A stretch of DNA of 64,000 nucleotides from Mangifera indica (taxonomy: Eukaryota; Streptophyta; Magnoliopsida; Sapindales; Anacardiaceae), in assembly GCF_011075055.1 (NCBI RefSeq), contig NC_058143.1, forward strand, positions 7,207,057 to 7,271,056. Reading direction: 5' to 3'. The notes beneath the pieces were generated by a model. The model searched no databases and was not told the DNA's origin. It saw only the letters and a list, made by a program, of their open reading frames with translations. Below, piece after piece: positions 12,154 through 22,884 of the stretch. Positions within the stretch are counted from its first letter, which is position 1. The number at the start of each line of letters is the position of its first letter. The translations under genes and the position numbers were made by a program.

Positions 12154-12171
12154 TGGTATCAAAGCCTTGGT
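12154..12171 (+). other. Element A primer-binding site (tRNA-Met type)
   Basis: TGGTATCAAAGCCTTGG begins two bases after the LTR. It fits the complement of the 3' end of plant initiator tRNA-Met (TGGTATCAGAGC) with one mismatch. Confidence 0.8.
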
Positions 12172-13148
12172 TCTAGAAGTAGGTTTATGTTTCTTTTATC
12201 TATCTTTGTTTAGTACTTTTCTTTGTGCCTTATTCGTTCCTTGTGTTCCTTTTTGCTTAGTTTTTCTTGTCTGTGCTAATCAGTTTCTTGATCTTGAAGT
12301 TGTATTAATTTTGTTTGTGTTTGATTTGATTAGATATTAAAAAAAGATCAGAACAAAAAAAAAAAAAAGAAAAAGAAGTTGTGTTTGAGTTGAGCAATGC
12401 ATCATGATTCTTGCCATCTATTAGTACAGTTACACTCTGACTTTAATTCTTTGCAAGTATCAAGAGGATATCTTAAAATTATAAGTTTCATATTCCTATT
12501 TGAATTATTCATAAGAAGATCTTCTTTCTTTCTTCTTTTTTTTTGGATTTGGCTAATTGACTAATTCAAAGCAAGTTGTATATGTCTTTTGCGCTAGGAA
12601 TTCTTTTTCTAAATTATATAACAACTATCCTACTACATTAATTAGTCCTAATCCTCATCAAATAAGGAATTCTTGTGTCTCAGTTATTTCAATTTCATGC
12701 TCCATATATTACTTAGCCTATTTCAGTTCAATTGTGCATATATAAAATTATTTTTTGCTTCATTTTGCTCTGCTCCTTAAGTCCTTGCATTTTAGTGATT
12801 TCCTTTACATGTCTTTTGCTTCCTTTTGAAGTTTTCTTATTTTCTTGGATCCGTTAATTAATTTTTTTATTTTATTTGTTGTTTGCCTTAACTAAGTTTT
12901 TAAAGTTCTAATTTTTAGACTTGCCACCATATAACTGATTGCTCCTTGTGATTTTGTTGATCTTGATTCTTTTAAAAACATGAAATGGGTTGGCTTAAGT
13001 GAAAAAGAAAAAAGAGAGAGTGGTGAGATCATCATCGAGAACAGAGTGAAACACGAGCGATAACAATCTGGTTTTAGTGCAAACACGTGAGGGAGTGTGT
13101 GAGGGACAAATTTCTTTTAATTACTAGTGTGCTTTGCAGGTTGTAAAC
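12172..13148 (+). other. Element A untranslated leader
   Basis: Sequence between the primer site and the first gag codon. It is T-rich, has an A-run at about 12355-12375, and holds no convincing coding sequence. Long leaders are common in plant gypsy elements. Confidence 0.6.
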
Positions 13149-14176
13149 ATGAGTAGTGAAGGAGACCAACACAATATGGACATGAAGTTTTGGATGAAGG
13201 TTGTTACCGAGCAATTTAAGCTAATAAATGTAAGGCTAGACTGTTTACAATCACCTAGCAAATCCAAATCTTCTAAGAGACGTGTGATTGAAGAAGAGGA
13301 AGAGAAAGAATCAGATTATGAAGAATTAGGCCCAAGAAAAGGCTAGAAGGTTATTTCCAAAAGAGATAGCAATATAGGCAGCATAAAAATGAAAATTCTA
13401 GTATTTCAAGGGAAAAATGATCTCGAGCTTTATTTGGAGTGGGAAAGAAAGGTTGATCATGTATTTGATTGCTATAATTATTCCGAGGAGAAGAAAGTAA
13501 AGCTAGCAGTCGTGGAATTCACCGATTATGCAAGTATTTGATGAGACCAATTAGTGATAAATAGGAGAAGTAATGGTGAGAGGCCAATTCGTTCATGGGA
13601 AGAGATAAAGTTGGTAATGCGCAAAAGATTTATACCTAGCCACTACTACAGAGATTTGCATAAGAAGTTACAAGGGCTGGTTCAAGGGTCTATGAGTGTG
13701 AAGGACTATTACAAGGAGATGAAAATAACTATGATTAGAGCTAATATAGAGGAAAACTGAGAGGCTGCCATGGTAAGGTTTATTGGTGGTTTGAATAAGG
13801 AGATTGTTGATGTGGTGGATTTGCAACACTATTTGGAGATGCAGAAGCTATTGCACAAGGTTCTCAAGGTGGAGAAACAAATCAAGACTAAAGGGTCCAA
13901 ATTTGGTTCGTTTTCTAGTTTTACATGGAAGACAACTTGGAAAGACATCAAATCAACCTCAAGGCCAAAAGAAGATGCAAAGCCAAAGGATTCAGTTGCT
14001 ATTTCTAAAGGTAAAACCGAAACCAAATTTTCTTCTAAATCTCGTGATATTAAGTGTTTTAGGTGTCAAGGGCATGGACATATTGCATCTCAATGTCCAA
14101 ATAAAAGAGTTATGATCGTGTTAGAGAATGGTGACATAGAAAGTATTAGTTCAAGTGATATGACATGCCACCATTA
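13149..14176 (+). pseudogene. Element A gag (broken)
   Basis: Starts at MSSEGDQHNMDMKF (13149), with an acidic, charged N-terminal part. The retrotransposon gag domain follows at about 13380-13860 (LEWERKVDHVFDCYNYSEEK, then [13 protein letters not shown], then [16 protein letters not shown]). A CCHC zinc knuckle, [14 protein letters not shown] (C-x2-C-x4-H-x4-C), sits at 14055-14096 and would bind element RNA. In-frame stops interrupt it: one after GPRKG (13346), two adjacent TGA codons near 13540 where WW is expected, and TGA after RANIEEN (13760). Confidence 0.85.
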
Positions 14177-14650
14177 AAGGATTATTTTGATGTTGATGTT
14201 GAAGAACCCGTTCATGGAGATATGTTGGTTGCAAGGCGCGCACTAAATATTCAGCCTAAGGATAATAATGATGAGGAGCAACGTGAGCACATTTTCCATA
14301 CAAGCTGCCACGTTAAAGACAAGGTATGTAGCATGATTATTGATAGTGGAAGTTGTACTAATATTGCTAGTACTTTGTTGGTAGATAAGCTTAATCTAGA
14401 AACCTTCAAGTATCCTAAGTTGTATAAGTTGCAATGGTTGAATGAATATGGAAAAATTAGAGTAAACAAGCAAGTTTTAGTTGCCTTCTCTATTAACAAG
14501 TACAAGGATGAGGCTTTTTGTGATGTGGCACTAATGCATGCTGGTCATATACTTCTTGGCGACCATGGTAGTTTGATAGGAAGATTACTTATGATGGCTA
14601 TAAGAATAAATACTCTTTTGAATTTAATTATTGGGTTGTTATATTAACTC
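14177..14650 (+). pseudogene. Element A aspartic protease region
   Basis: The frame 14165-14647 overlaps the gag end. It contains CSMIIDSGSCTNIASTLL with the retropepsin D-S-G active site near 14342, and downstream ILLGDHG in place of the usual ILLGRPW. The protease would process the Gag-Pol polyprotein. The frame ends at a stop at 14647; the charged, low-complexity stretch to 14870 (Glu/Lys/Ser-rich) may be a linker. Confidence 0.8.
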
Positions 14651-14873
14651 CTCTCAAACCTATTGAAACATATAAGGATTAGATTAAGATAGTAAAAAAG
14701 TGCAAAATGAGAGAACAAGAGGAAAAGAAAAAGAAAGAGAGTGAAAGGTCAAAAGAAAAGAGAGGAAGTGAGGCCGAGAGGAAAAATTCAAGTGAAAAGA
14801 GTAAGACCGAGAGAAAAGGAGAGAAAAGTAAGAGAGCGAGTGTGTTTGTCAGAAAAGTGATGTTAAAAGTGCT

Positions 14874-15983
14874 ATGATTCAAAGGCAGCAACTACTTGTA
14901 CTTATGTATAAGGATGTTTGTTTTCTTACTAATGACCTTAACCCCTCTTTGCCTAGTATGGTTATTTCGTTATTGCAAGAGTTTGAAAGCTTGTTTCTCG
15001 AAGAGATTCCCTATGGATTACCTTCTTTAAGAGGTACTGAGGACCAAATCGACTTCATACCTAGGGCTGCCATACCAAATCGACCTGCCTATAGAACTAA
15101 TCCTAAAGAGACAAAGGAGATACAAAGACAAGTGGATGAGTTGGTGGAAAAGGGATTTGTTAGAAAGAGTCTTAGCCCATGCTCAGTTCCTATCATTCTA
15201 GTCCCAAAGAAAGATGAACATGGTGCATGTGTGTAGATTGCTAAGCTATTAATAAGATCATGGTAAAGTATAGACATCTTATCCCTAGATTAGATGATAT
15301 GTTTGATGAATTGCATAGTTTATGTGTGTTTTCAAAAATTGATTTAAAGAATGGCTACTATTAGATTTGCATGAAAGAGGGAGATGAATGGAAGATCACA
15401 TTTAAAACTAATATGGATTGTATGAATGGTTAGTATTGCCTTTTGGTTTAACTAATGCATATAGTACATTCATAAGGTTAATGAATCATGTCTTGCATGC
15501 TTTCATAGGTAATTTTATAGTAGTTTATTTTGATGATATTTTAATTTATAGCAAGAATTTGGGTGAACATATGAAACACTTGCATGTTGTTTTTAGTGTG
15601 TTAAGAGAGAGATGATTGTATGCTAATCTCAAAAAGTGCACATTTTACATGGAATCCGTTGTATTTCTTGGCTATGTTGTTAGTTTACAAGGTATTAGTA
15701 TGGATGAAAAGAAGGTAAATGTGATAAGGGACTGACTTACACCTAAGAACGAGAATGAGGTAAGAAGTTTTCATGGTTTAGCAAGTTTTTATTGAAGGTT
15801 TGTTAAGAATTTTAGTTTTATTGTTGCACCTTTGAATGAACTTGTTAAAAAGAATGTTGTTTTTAAGTGGGAAGATATGCATGATTAGGCTTTCAATACC
15901 TTGAAAGAAAAGCTTACTAATGCACCTTTGTTATATTTGCCTAACTTTGATAAAATTTTTGAGGTAGAATGTGACACATCTGG
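14874..15983 (+). pseudogene. Element A reverse transcriptase and start of RNase H
   Basis: RT starts around LPSLRGTEDQIDFIPRA and RQVDELVEKGFVRKSLSPCS, continues after a frameshift near 15236 (HLIPRLDDMFDEL, FSKIDLKNGYY), and reaches [15 protein letters not shown] and the catalytic [12 protein letters not shown] (YFDD at 15525-15536). Several stops lie in place of expected Gln, Trp or Arg codons. The start of RNase H (FEVECDTSG) is cut at 15983 by element B and resumes at 24980. Confidence 0.85.
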
Positions 15984-16277
15984 TGTAACATCCGAATTCA
16001 GGTGTGTCAGTAAACTCCACTTTCAAAATTACCCCTAGAGTTGATTTTATAACTTGTTGTGTAAAGAAATTGTAAAAGAATTATAGAAAACTACTAAATG
16101 AGTAATATTTTTCAAAGGGGGTAAAATGGTCATTTTATAAAGATTCAAGGGACAAAGTGGGAATTAAAATTGAATGGCACACTTGAAATTATATGGTGGT
16201 GCTAAGGGTTTTTGGTAATTGACTAAGGATAAAATAGTTATTTATGGAAAAGATTAAGGGCAAAATGGTCCAAAAGG

Positions 16278-16287
16278 CTTATAAAAC
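16278..16287 (+). promoter_or_regulatory. TATA-like box of element B 5' LTR
   Basis: GGCTTATAAAACATATACCC, about 295 bp into the LTR, is conserved in the 3' LTR of B and, as GGCTTATAAAATATATAC, in both LTRs of element C. It is the best candidate for the element promoter. Confidence 0.45.
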
Positions 16288-17126
16288 ATATACCCTATTC
16301 ATTTTCTTCTCCATTTTAGCCGAGAGCCTTCCATTTTTGCTAAAGCTTTCCCTTAATCAAAATTCATCCAAAAACCTAGCTAAATCACATAATTTCCAAA
16401 GCCTCTAGTTATAAAAAGTGTAGATCTGTCAATTCTGATTAGTTCTAAGATAAGAAATTTAATTTTTAAGCGATGTGAAATTTAGAGTTTTGATGGATGA
16501 TTATATTTTTGGTTGATTAAGGTTGCCAGAAAGAAGAAAAGAAGGTGAATAAGCTTAAATCATCTATTTAGCAAATAAAAGGTAAGAATTTCATACTTTA
16601 CATACTTAAATTTGAGTTAGGTTATTTAAATAACTTTTACTTATATAAGTGTGTAAAGTATTAGAATTAAGGTGATTGATGCTTAAAAAGATAAAGAAAT
16701 TCATTAGGATTCATAATGTAATTTTTGGCCATAAGGGCAAAAATGTCATTTTATGCGATATAGGTTAATTTTGCTTAATTATGTGCATGATATGTGAAAT
16801 AACCCTTATATTAAGCCTACATTGTATATTTTGAAATTAATTCAATGCATGAGATATATATAAATGCATGAGGAAATAATATGATGTTTGATAAAGAGTA
16901 AAAAGAATAAGGAAAAATAATGAATGAGCATATTTCATATTATGGTTATATATACATACATGAGGAATCATAGCATATGCATGATTTAGAAAAAAATAAA
17001 GAAAGAGGAAAAATATTTTCTAAGTTATGCATGCTTTCAGAAAATGGAAAACAAGTATTTTTGGTTTTATAATGACTCATATGATACAAGAAAGCAGAAA
17101 ACATACTTAAAATCCTTACACGCGAG

Positions 17127-17276
17127 TTGTACTGTATGGACAGAAAAGAAAATAATCGGTTGTACTGTGCGGACAACCAGCTGTACTGTGTGGACAACAA
17201 AGAAAAATATCAGCTGTACTATGTGGACAGCCAAAGAAAAATATTAGCTGTACTGTGTGGACAGCAAAGAAAAAAA
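17127..17276 (+). repeat. 33-bp minisatellite in element B 5' LTR
   Basis: About 4.5 copies of a 33-bp unit, TGTACTGTGTGGACAGCAAA plus GAAAAATATTAGC. Because 33 is a multiple of three, all frames stay open and read as an 11-residue repeat (CTVWTAKKNIS). One copy is a half unit of 18 bp. Confidence 0.9.
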
Positions 17277-18095
17277 TGTGTGTGTAAGAGAGAATTATAC
17301 TTTGTATGGTGACTGCAAGTACTGTCATATGTAGTCTAGACCGGTCAATGAGAAAGAGAGAGAAAAAAATTAGTAAATATTTTATGAAAGTCATTTGTAT
17401 TAGAATTATGCATACAACCTGTGTGGCTGATAAAAAGTTGAGAAAGATGTACGATCAGAAAATAGAAATGTCATGGCACTCATACATGCATAAATCATAA
17501 CGAGTGAATCATATCTGTATAGTAAGGAAATGAATAAATGTGTGAAAGAAAAGAATTATGATACGTGTTAAATGCGTGTTCTGTGTCAATTATTTTGTTG
17601 TAAATAGCTCAGACACGCTGAGTATGAAAAATATTAGTACTGGTATAAAATACTTTGAGTATTGAGTATGATTTTCTTACTGAGCCGTGGTCGCTTACTC
17701 TCTTTAATTTAATATTTTACAGGTAAAGAGTTACAGCAAAAGTTCTTAGGGAGCACTAGTGAGACATGAGGCTAAGGGAGGAAGGTACCATAATTTTGTT
17801 GATTTTAATGTTATGATGTATATGTAATATATATATATGACTAGTTTTGAAAATTGGTTATAAAGTTTCTGTGGGTGATAATTTTTATGATGGTTATTAT
17901 TATGTACTTATTTTATTTATTAGGATTAAGTGATGAAAATCCAGTCGATTGGTAGGACTAGTTTATGAGAATTATTAATTGGGAGTGTTACAGGGCGTAA
18001 TTAAAAAAGAGAAAATATTCCTCGGGCCCTCTTAAATAGGGGAACTCTTGCTGTTTTTCTATAACACACCTATTGGTTAGGAGATGTTACATTTT

Positions 18096-18113
18096 TGGTA
18101 TCAGAGTGCGATT
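18096..18113 (+). other. Element B primer-binding site (tRNA-Met type)
   Basis: TGGTATCAGAGTGCGATT, five bases after the LTR end, complements the 3' end of initiator tRNA-Met. Confidence 0.85.
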
Positions 18114-18315
18114 TTGGGCGTTTAAAGGAAGATATAATAGAATATGTGGGAATATAATATATAATACAATATATCTATAGTTTTGCATTCTAATATTACA
18201 CAGATGCCCCTCATGTCTCACAGATCAGCTCCCGAGAATCGACTGCAATAAGTTGTTTTCTTTACCTGTATTGAAATAATAGAATATTATGTAATTACAC
18301 TTATGCAGTTATTAG

Positions 18316-19520
18316 ATGAGGAGTACCACAAGAGGAGAACGAGGACGGGGTCGTGGAAAGGGTATTCAAAGAGAGACGGGAGAACTGTCTAGCCCTGCCT
18401 TATCAGTTGGTTCAGGATTTGGGCTATCAGAAATAAGAGATATAGTCTGTCAGGTGTTGACTGAGAGTCAAGATAGACTCACACCTGAAAATATAGCCAG
18501 AGATGCCATCCGAGATGAGATTAGAAGTGAGATTCGTGAGGAAGTCATAAAAGAAATCAGAAATGAAATGAGGAATGAAGGGGGAGGAGAAATTATAGCT
18601 CAAAGGCGACTTGAGCTCATTTATTCCTTACCTAGTCAGCATACCCCTTATGAATTTAAAGGTACTGAAGATCCTTTAGTGGCTGATGAATGGATCAAGT
18701 AGGTGGAAAGTACTATGGATTTATTTCCTATGACTGATAGAGAAAAAGTTCGGTATGCTAGTTTCTTGATGAGGGGAGAGGCTTGCATATGGTGGGACCT
18801 AGTTAAAGAAACCAGAAATGTGGATCTAATGACCTGGCAAGACTTTAGAAGGGCATTTGAGGCCTAATACAGAACAACTGATGTGGTAGCAGTCAAAGTT
18901 CAAGAGTTCATTTCTTTGTAGTAGGGGGAAGGTTCAGTAAAGGATTATTCTACCCGTTTTGATGTCTTATCTAGTTTTGCTTCAGGTATGGTGAGTACAC
19001 CTAGTCTCCGGCTAGACAGATTTCTTCAGGGCCTTAGACCGGAGATAACCTTACATGTGCTAGCTAGACCACAACCTCCTTAAACTTATGAAGAGGCATT
19101 GGAAAGAGCATTGAGGTTGGAGGTATATGTTAATAAGCTACCCATGAATGCACCTTCCATGTCAACACCTCCATCAGTGACAGTACCCCAGACAGTGATG
19201 TCGAGTCGATCAGCTTTTCCTGCTTCATTGACTGTTTCAACACCTGTTACAACATCAGGGGGTAGTTCAATTGGCTCTAGTTTCATAAACAATAAGGGAA
19301 AAAGAAAATTCCAGTCAACAACAAGTAGAAAAGGCAGAAAAAGTGACAAGAAGCCTAGAAAAGAAAATATTCCCTAATGTCAGATTTGTGGGAGACGTCA
19401 TAGCAGGGAATGTTGGTACTAGCAAAAACAGGTGATTTGTTATAGATGGCGATAGCCAGGGCATATAGCAAAGGATTGCCAGAGTACCGAAGTGCCAGTT
19501 CAGATACAACCACAACAAAG
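18316..19520 (+). pseudogene. Element B gag (broken)
   Basis: Starts MRSTTRGERGRGRGKG, an Arg/Gly-rich N-terminus. A charged coiled-coil-like stretch (RDEIRSEIREEVIKEIRNE) precedes the gag domain (about 18640-19130; FKGTEDPLVADEWIK, WWDLVKETRNVDLMTW, KDYSTRFDVLSSFA, RLDRFLQGLRPEI). Two zinc-knuckle remnants lie near 19380 (CQICGRRHSRECWY) and 19440 (CYRWR, a stop, then GHIAKDC). At least seven in-frame stops are present, at about 18700, 18866, 18919, 18922, 19081, 19375 and 19420, nearly all at codons that are Gln or Trp in element C. Confidence 0.9.
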
Positions 19521-20091
19521 TCTAATTCCACCAGTGCAACCAGGGAGAGGTACTAATGCACGGGTCTATACAGCTACCCATAGTCAGGTGGAGGCTAGTC
19601 CATCTACAGTTACTGGTCAGCTCTTTTTCCACTATATTTCCTTATATGCATTGATTGATTCAGGAGCTACACACTCCTTTATTACACCAGGGGTTATTAA
19701 AAGGGTAGGTTTAGTGCTTGTTAGATCTACCCATTCTATTAGAGTTGATATGCCAGATGGTGGGAGTGTGATTACTGATAAGATGTTAAAAGACCAGAGG
19801 GTAGAGATACATGGGAAAGAGTTAAAGGTGGACTTAATTGTCTTTGATATGCCCGATTTTGATGTTATCTTGGGCATGGATTTCTTAGAAAGATATGGAG
19901 TTGAGATTGACTGTAGAAAGAAAAAGGCTCGATTTCAACTCGATAATGGAGATCACTTCACTTTTGGAGAGGGCCATAAATCTAATATGATGATTAGTAA
20001 TGTAAAAGCACAAAAATTATTGAAAAAAGGGTGTACGGGATATTTAGCTCATGTGATACATGAGCATGATATTCAAAGATTCGGTGTTTAG
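19521..20091 (+). pseudogene. Element B aspartic protease
   Basis: The open frame 19492-20091 contains LYALIDSGATHSFI, with the D-S-G-A active site at about 19654-19665, and the flap-distal VILGMDFLERYGVEIDC. It ends at a TAG (20089) that is CAG in element C, just before the RT N-terminal region. Confidence 0.88.
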
Positions 20092-21440
20092 GATGTCCCA
20101 ATAGTACAAGATTTCCCAGATATTTTTCCTGATGAGCTGTCAGGTTTACCTCCAGAGAGAGAATTGGAGTTTAGTATAAAGTTAGAACTTAGCTTAGCCC
20201 CAATTTTAAAAGCTCCTTACCGGATGGCTCCAGCTGAATTACAAGAATTAAAGAAACAGTTACAAAAACTTTTAGATAAGGGTTTTATTAGACCTAGCCA
20301 CTCTCCTTGGGGAGCGCCCATACTATTTGTCAAAAAGAAAGATGGGTCGCTTCGTATGTGCATAGATTACAGGGAGTTGAATAAACTTACAGTGAAGAAT
20401 AAATACCCGTTGCCTCGAATTGATGATTTATTTGATCAATTGAAAGGAGCTTCTGTGTTTTCCAAAATTGACTTAAGGTCAGGTTATCACCAGGTGAGGA
20501 TTACAGAGCAAGATATTTCAAAGACAACTTTTCGGACTTGTTACGGGCACTACGAGTTTGTGGTAATGCCCTTTGGATTGACTAATGCTCCAGCAATCTT
20601 TATGGATTTAATGAATCGAGTATTTCATGATTATCTTGACAAATTCCTAGTGGTATTTATTGATGATATCTTGATATATTCTAAATCAGAAGAAGAACAT
20701 GTCGAACACTTGAGATTTGTGCTACAAAGATTGAGAGAAAAGAAATTGTACGCCAAATTCTCTAAGTGTGAATTCTGGTTGGATTGAGTTGCATTTTTGG
20801 GACATATGGTTACTAAGGAAGGTATAGCTGTAGACCCCAATAAAGTGGAAACAATACTTGAATGGGCGAGGCCAAAGACGGTGAAAAGAGTTTCCAAGAG
20901 CTAAAAAGGCAGTTGACTACAACTCCTATTTTAGTATTACCAAAAGAGGGTGTAGACTATGATATTTATTGTGATGCCTCACATAATGGTTTAGGAGCCG
21001 TGTTGATGTAAAAGGGTAAGGTGATAGCGTATGCCTTTCGGCAGTTAAAAGATTATGAAACATGCTAGCCTACCCATGAATTAAAGTTAGCAGCAGTGGT
21101 TTTTGCTTTAAAAAATTTGGAGGCATTATTTATATGGAGTTAAATGTAATATCTACACTGACCATAAAAGTCTAAAATATTTCTTCACTCAGAAAGACTT
21201 GAATATGAGACAAAGAAGATGGTTGGAGCTAGTCAAAGATTATGAATGTGATATTAAATATCAGTCCGGTAAAGCAAATGTGGTAGTCGATGCCTTGAGT
21301 AGAAAGATTGTCATAGCTCATCTCACCACTCAGATAGAGTTACAGGAAGAGTTTCAGAGGGAACAGATTGAGGTGATAAGAAGTCAGGTGGCCAGATTGG
21401 AAATTCAACCTAATCTCCTCAATGAAATAAAAGAGAAGCA
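20092..21440 (+). pseudogene. Element B reverse transcriptase and RNase H, with internal deletion
   Basis: [65 protein letters not shown] and the catalytic [12 protein letters not shown] near 20650. A TGA at about 20785 stands where C has CGA. At about 20880 B lacks 130 bp present in C (38261-38390), removed between direct repeats GTGAAAGAG and GTGAAAAGAG; this shifts the frame and deletes the RT-RNase H connection. RNase H remnants follow ([40 protein letters not shown]) with more stops and a frameshift near 21115. Confidence 0.9.
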
Positions 21441-22850
21441 AGTAGAAGATTTGTGGTGCTAGAAAATAAGTCAACAGATATGTGAGGGGAAAGCAACTGA
21501 GTTTCAAATGATAGATGAAGTACTCAAATTCAAAAACAGGGTATGTATTCCCCAAGATCTGGAATTGAGAAAGAAAATATTGAGTGAAACACATGATACA
21601 CTTTACACTGCCCACTCAAGGGGAGTAAAGATGTACAGGATTTAAAGAAAACTTATTGGTGGATAAGTATGAAGAAAGATATTAGTGACTATATAGCTAA
21701 GTGCTTGGTATGTCAACAGGTCAAAGCCGAGCATCAGAGACCTTCGGGTTTACTTCACCCACTTAGTATTCTTGAATGGAAGTGGGAAAATATTTCAATG
21801 GATTTCATCATTGGCCTACCTCGAGTACAAAAAGGTTATAATGCACTACGGGTGATTGTAGATAGATTGATTAAATCGGCACATTTTATTCCAGTGAAAG
21901 ATAGTTTTACTTCAGATCAATTGGCCCAAATTTATGTACAGGAGGTTGTGAGATTACATGGCGTACCCAAAACTATTGTGTCGGATAGAGACCCCAGATT
22001 TGTTTCAGCTTTTTGGGGTAGATTACAAAGAGCATTGGGTACTAGGCTGGCATTTAGCATAACATATCATCCTCAAACAAATGGCCAGACAGAAAGGGTG
22101 AATCAAATACTAGAGGATATGTTGAAGGCCTGTTGTTTAGATTACAAAATGACTTGGCATGAAATGGTTCCATTGATAGAATTTGCATATAATAATAGTT
22201 ACCAATTTACCATTAAAATGGCACCATATGAGGCTCTTTATGGACGAAAGTGTAGATCCCCATTACATTAGGATGACATAGGAGAACGAGATGATTTGAG
22301 TCAAGTTCTTGGGCTTGAGTTAACCTAGAGGATGGTGGAAGATATAAAGACTATCAAGAGTAGAATGAAGCAAACTCAAGACAGATAAAAGAGCTATATA
22401 GATTTGAAAAGGAAAGAAGTAGAGTTTCAACCGGGTGACAAAGTTTTTATGAAAATAACCCTTTATAAGCACGTGATGAGATTTGGAAGAAAAGGGAAAC
22501 TTGCTCTAAGATTTATTGGCCCATTTGAAATTTTAGAAAGAATGGGCAAGGTGGCTTATAGACTTGCACTTCTACCTAGTATGAATCGAGTTCATAATGT
22601 ATTTCATATTTCTTTATTGAGAAAGTACATTAGCGATCCTTCACATGTCTTAAAATCAGATGATGTGGAATTAAAAGAAGATTTAGCTTATGAGGAGCAA
22701 CCGGTGTAGATACTAGACAAAAAAATAAAAGAGCTTCGAAATAAGACAATTCCATTAGTGAAAGTATTATGGAAGAATCATAAGGTAGAAGAAGCCACAT
22801 AGGAGGTTGAGCAAAAATGAGAGAGAGATTTCCTAACTTATTTGTTTAAA
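21441..22850 (+). pseudogene. Element B integrase with chromodomain
   Basis: The HHCC zinc region ends in CLVCQQVKAEHQRPSG (about 21700). The core has MDFIIGLPRVQKGYN, DRLIKSAHFIP, TIVSDRDPRF and YHPQTNGQTERVNQ, so the D,D-x35-E pattern is present. A GPFEILERMGKVAYRLAL domain follows. The C-terminus (about 22675-22850) is a chromodomain remnant with KVLWKNHKVEEAT, thought to guide insertion into heterochromatin. There is a 1-bp loss near 21635, and stops at about 21460, 22269, 22386, 22707 and 22803. Confidence 0.9.
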
Positions 22851-22868
22851 TTTCGAGGACGAAATTCT

Positions 22869-22884
22869 TTTAAGGGGGAAGAAA
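22869..22884 (+). other. Element B polypurine tract
   Basis: TTAAGGGGGAAGAAA directly before the 3' LTR start TGTAACATTC; the primer for plus-strand DNA synthesis. Element C has the same site (AAGGGGGGAAGAAA). Confidence 0.8.

Larger units (their letters stand above)
15984..18091 (+). repeat. Element B 5' LTR
   Basis: 2108 bp. A TATA-like CTTATAAAA lies near 16278-16287. A 33-bp minisatellite occupies 17127-17276. The LTR ends GGTTAGGAGATGTTACA directly before the primer-binding site. Confidence 0.95.

Noticed and set aside
17127..17276. Possible CRISPR-like array (regular 33-bp repeats)
   Set aside because: The repeats are directly adjacent with no unique spacers, inside an LTR of a plant retrotransposon.
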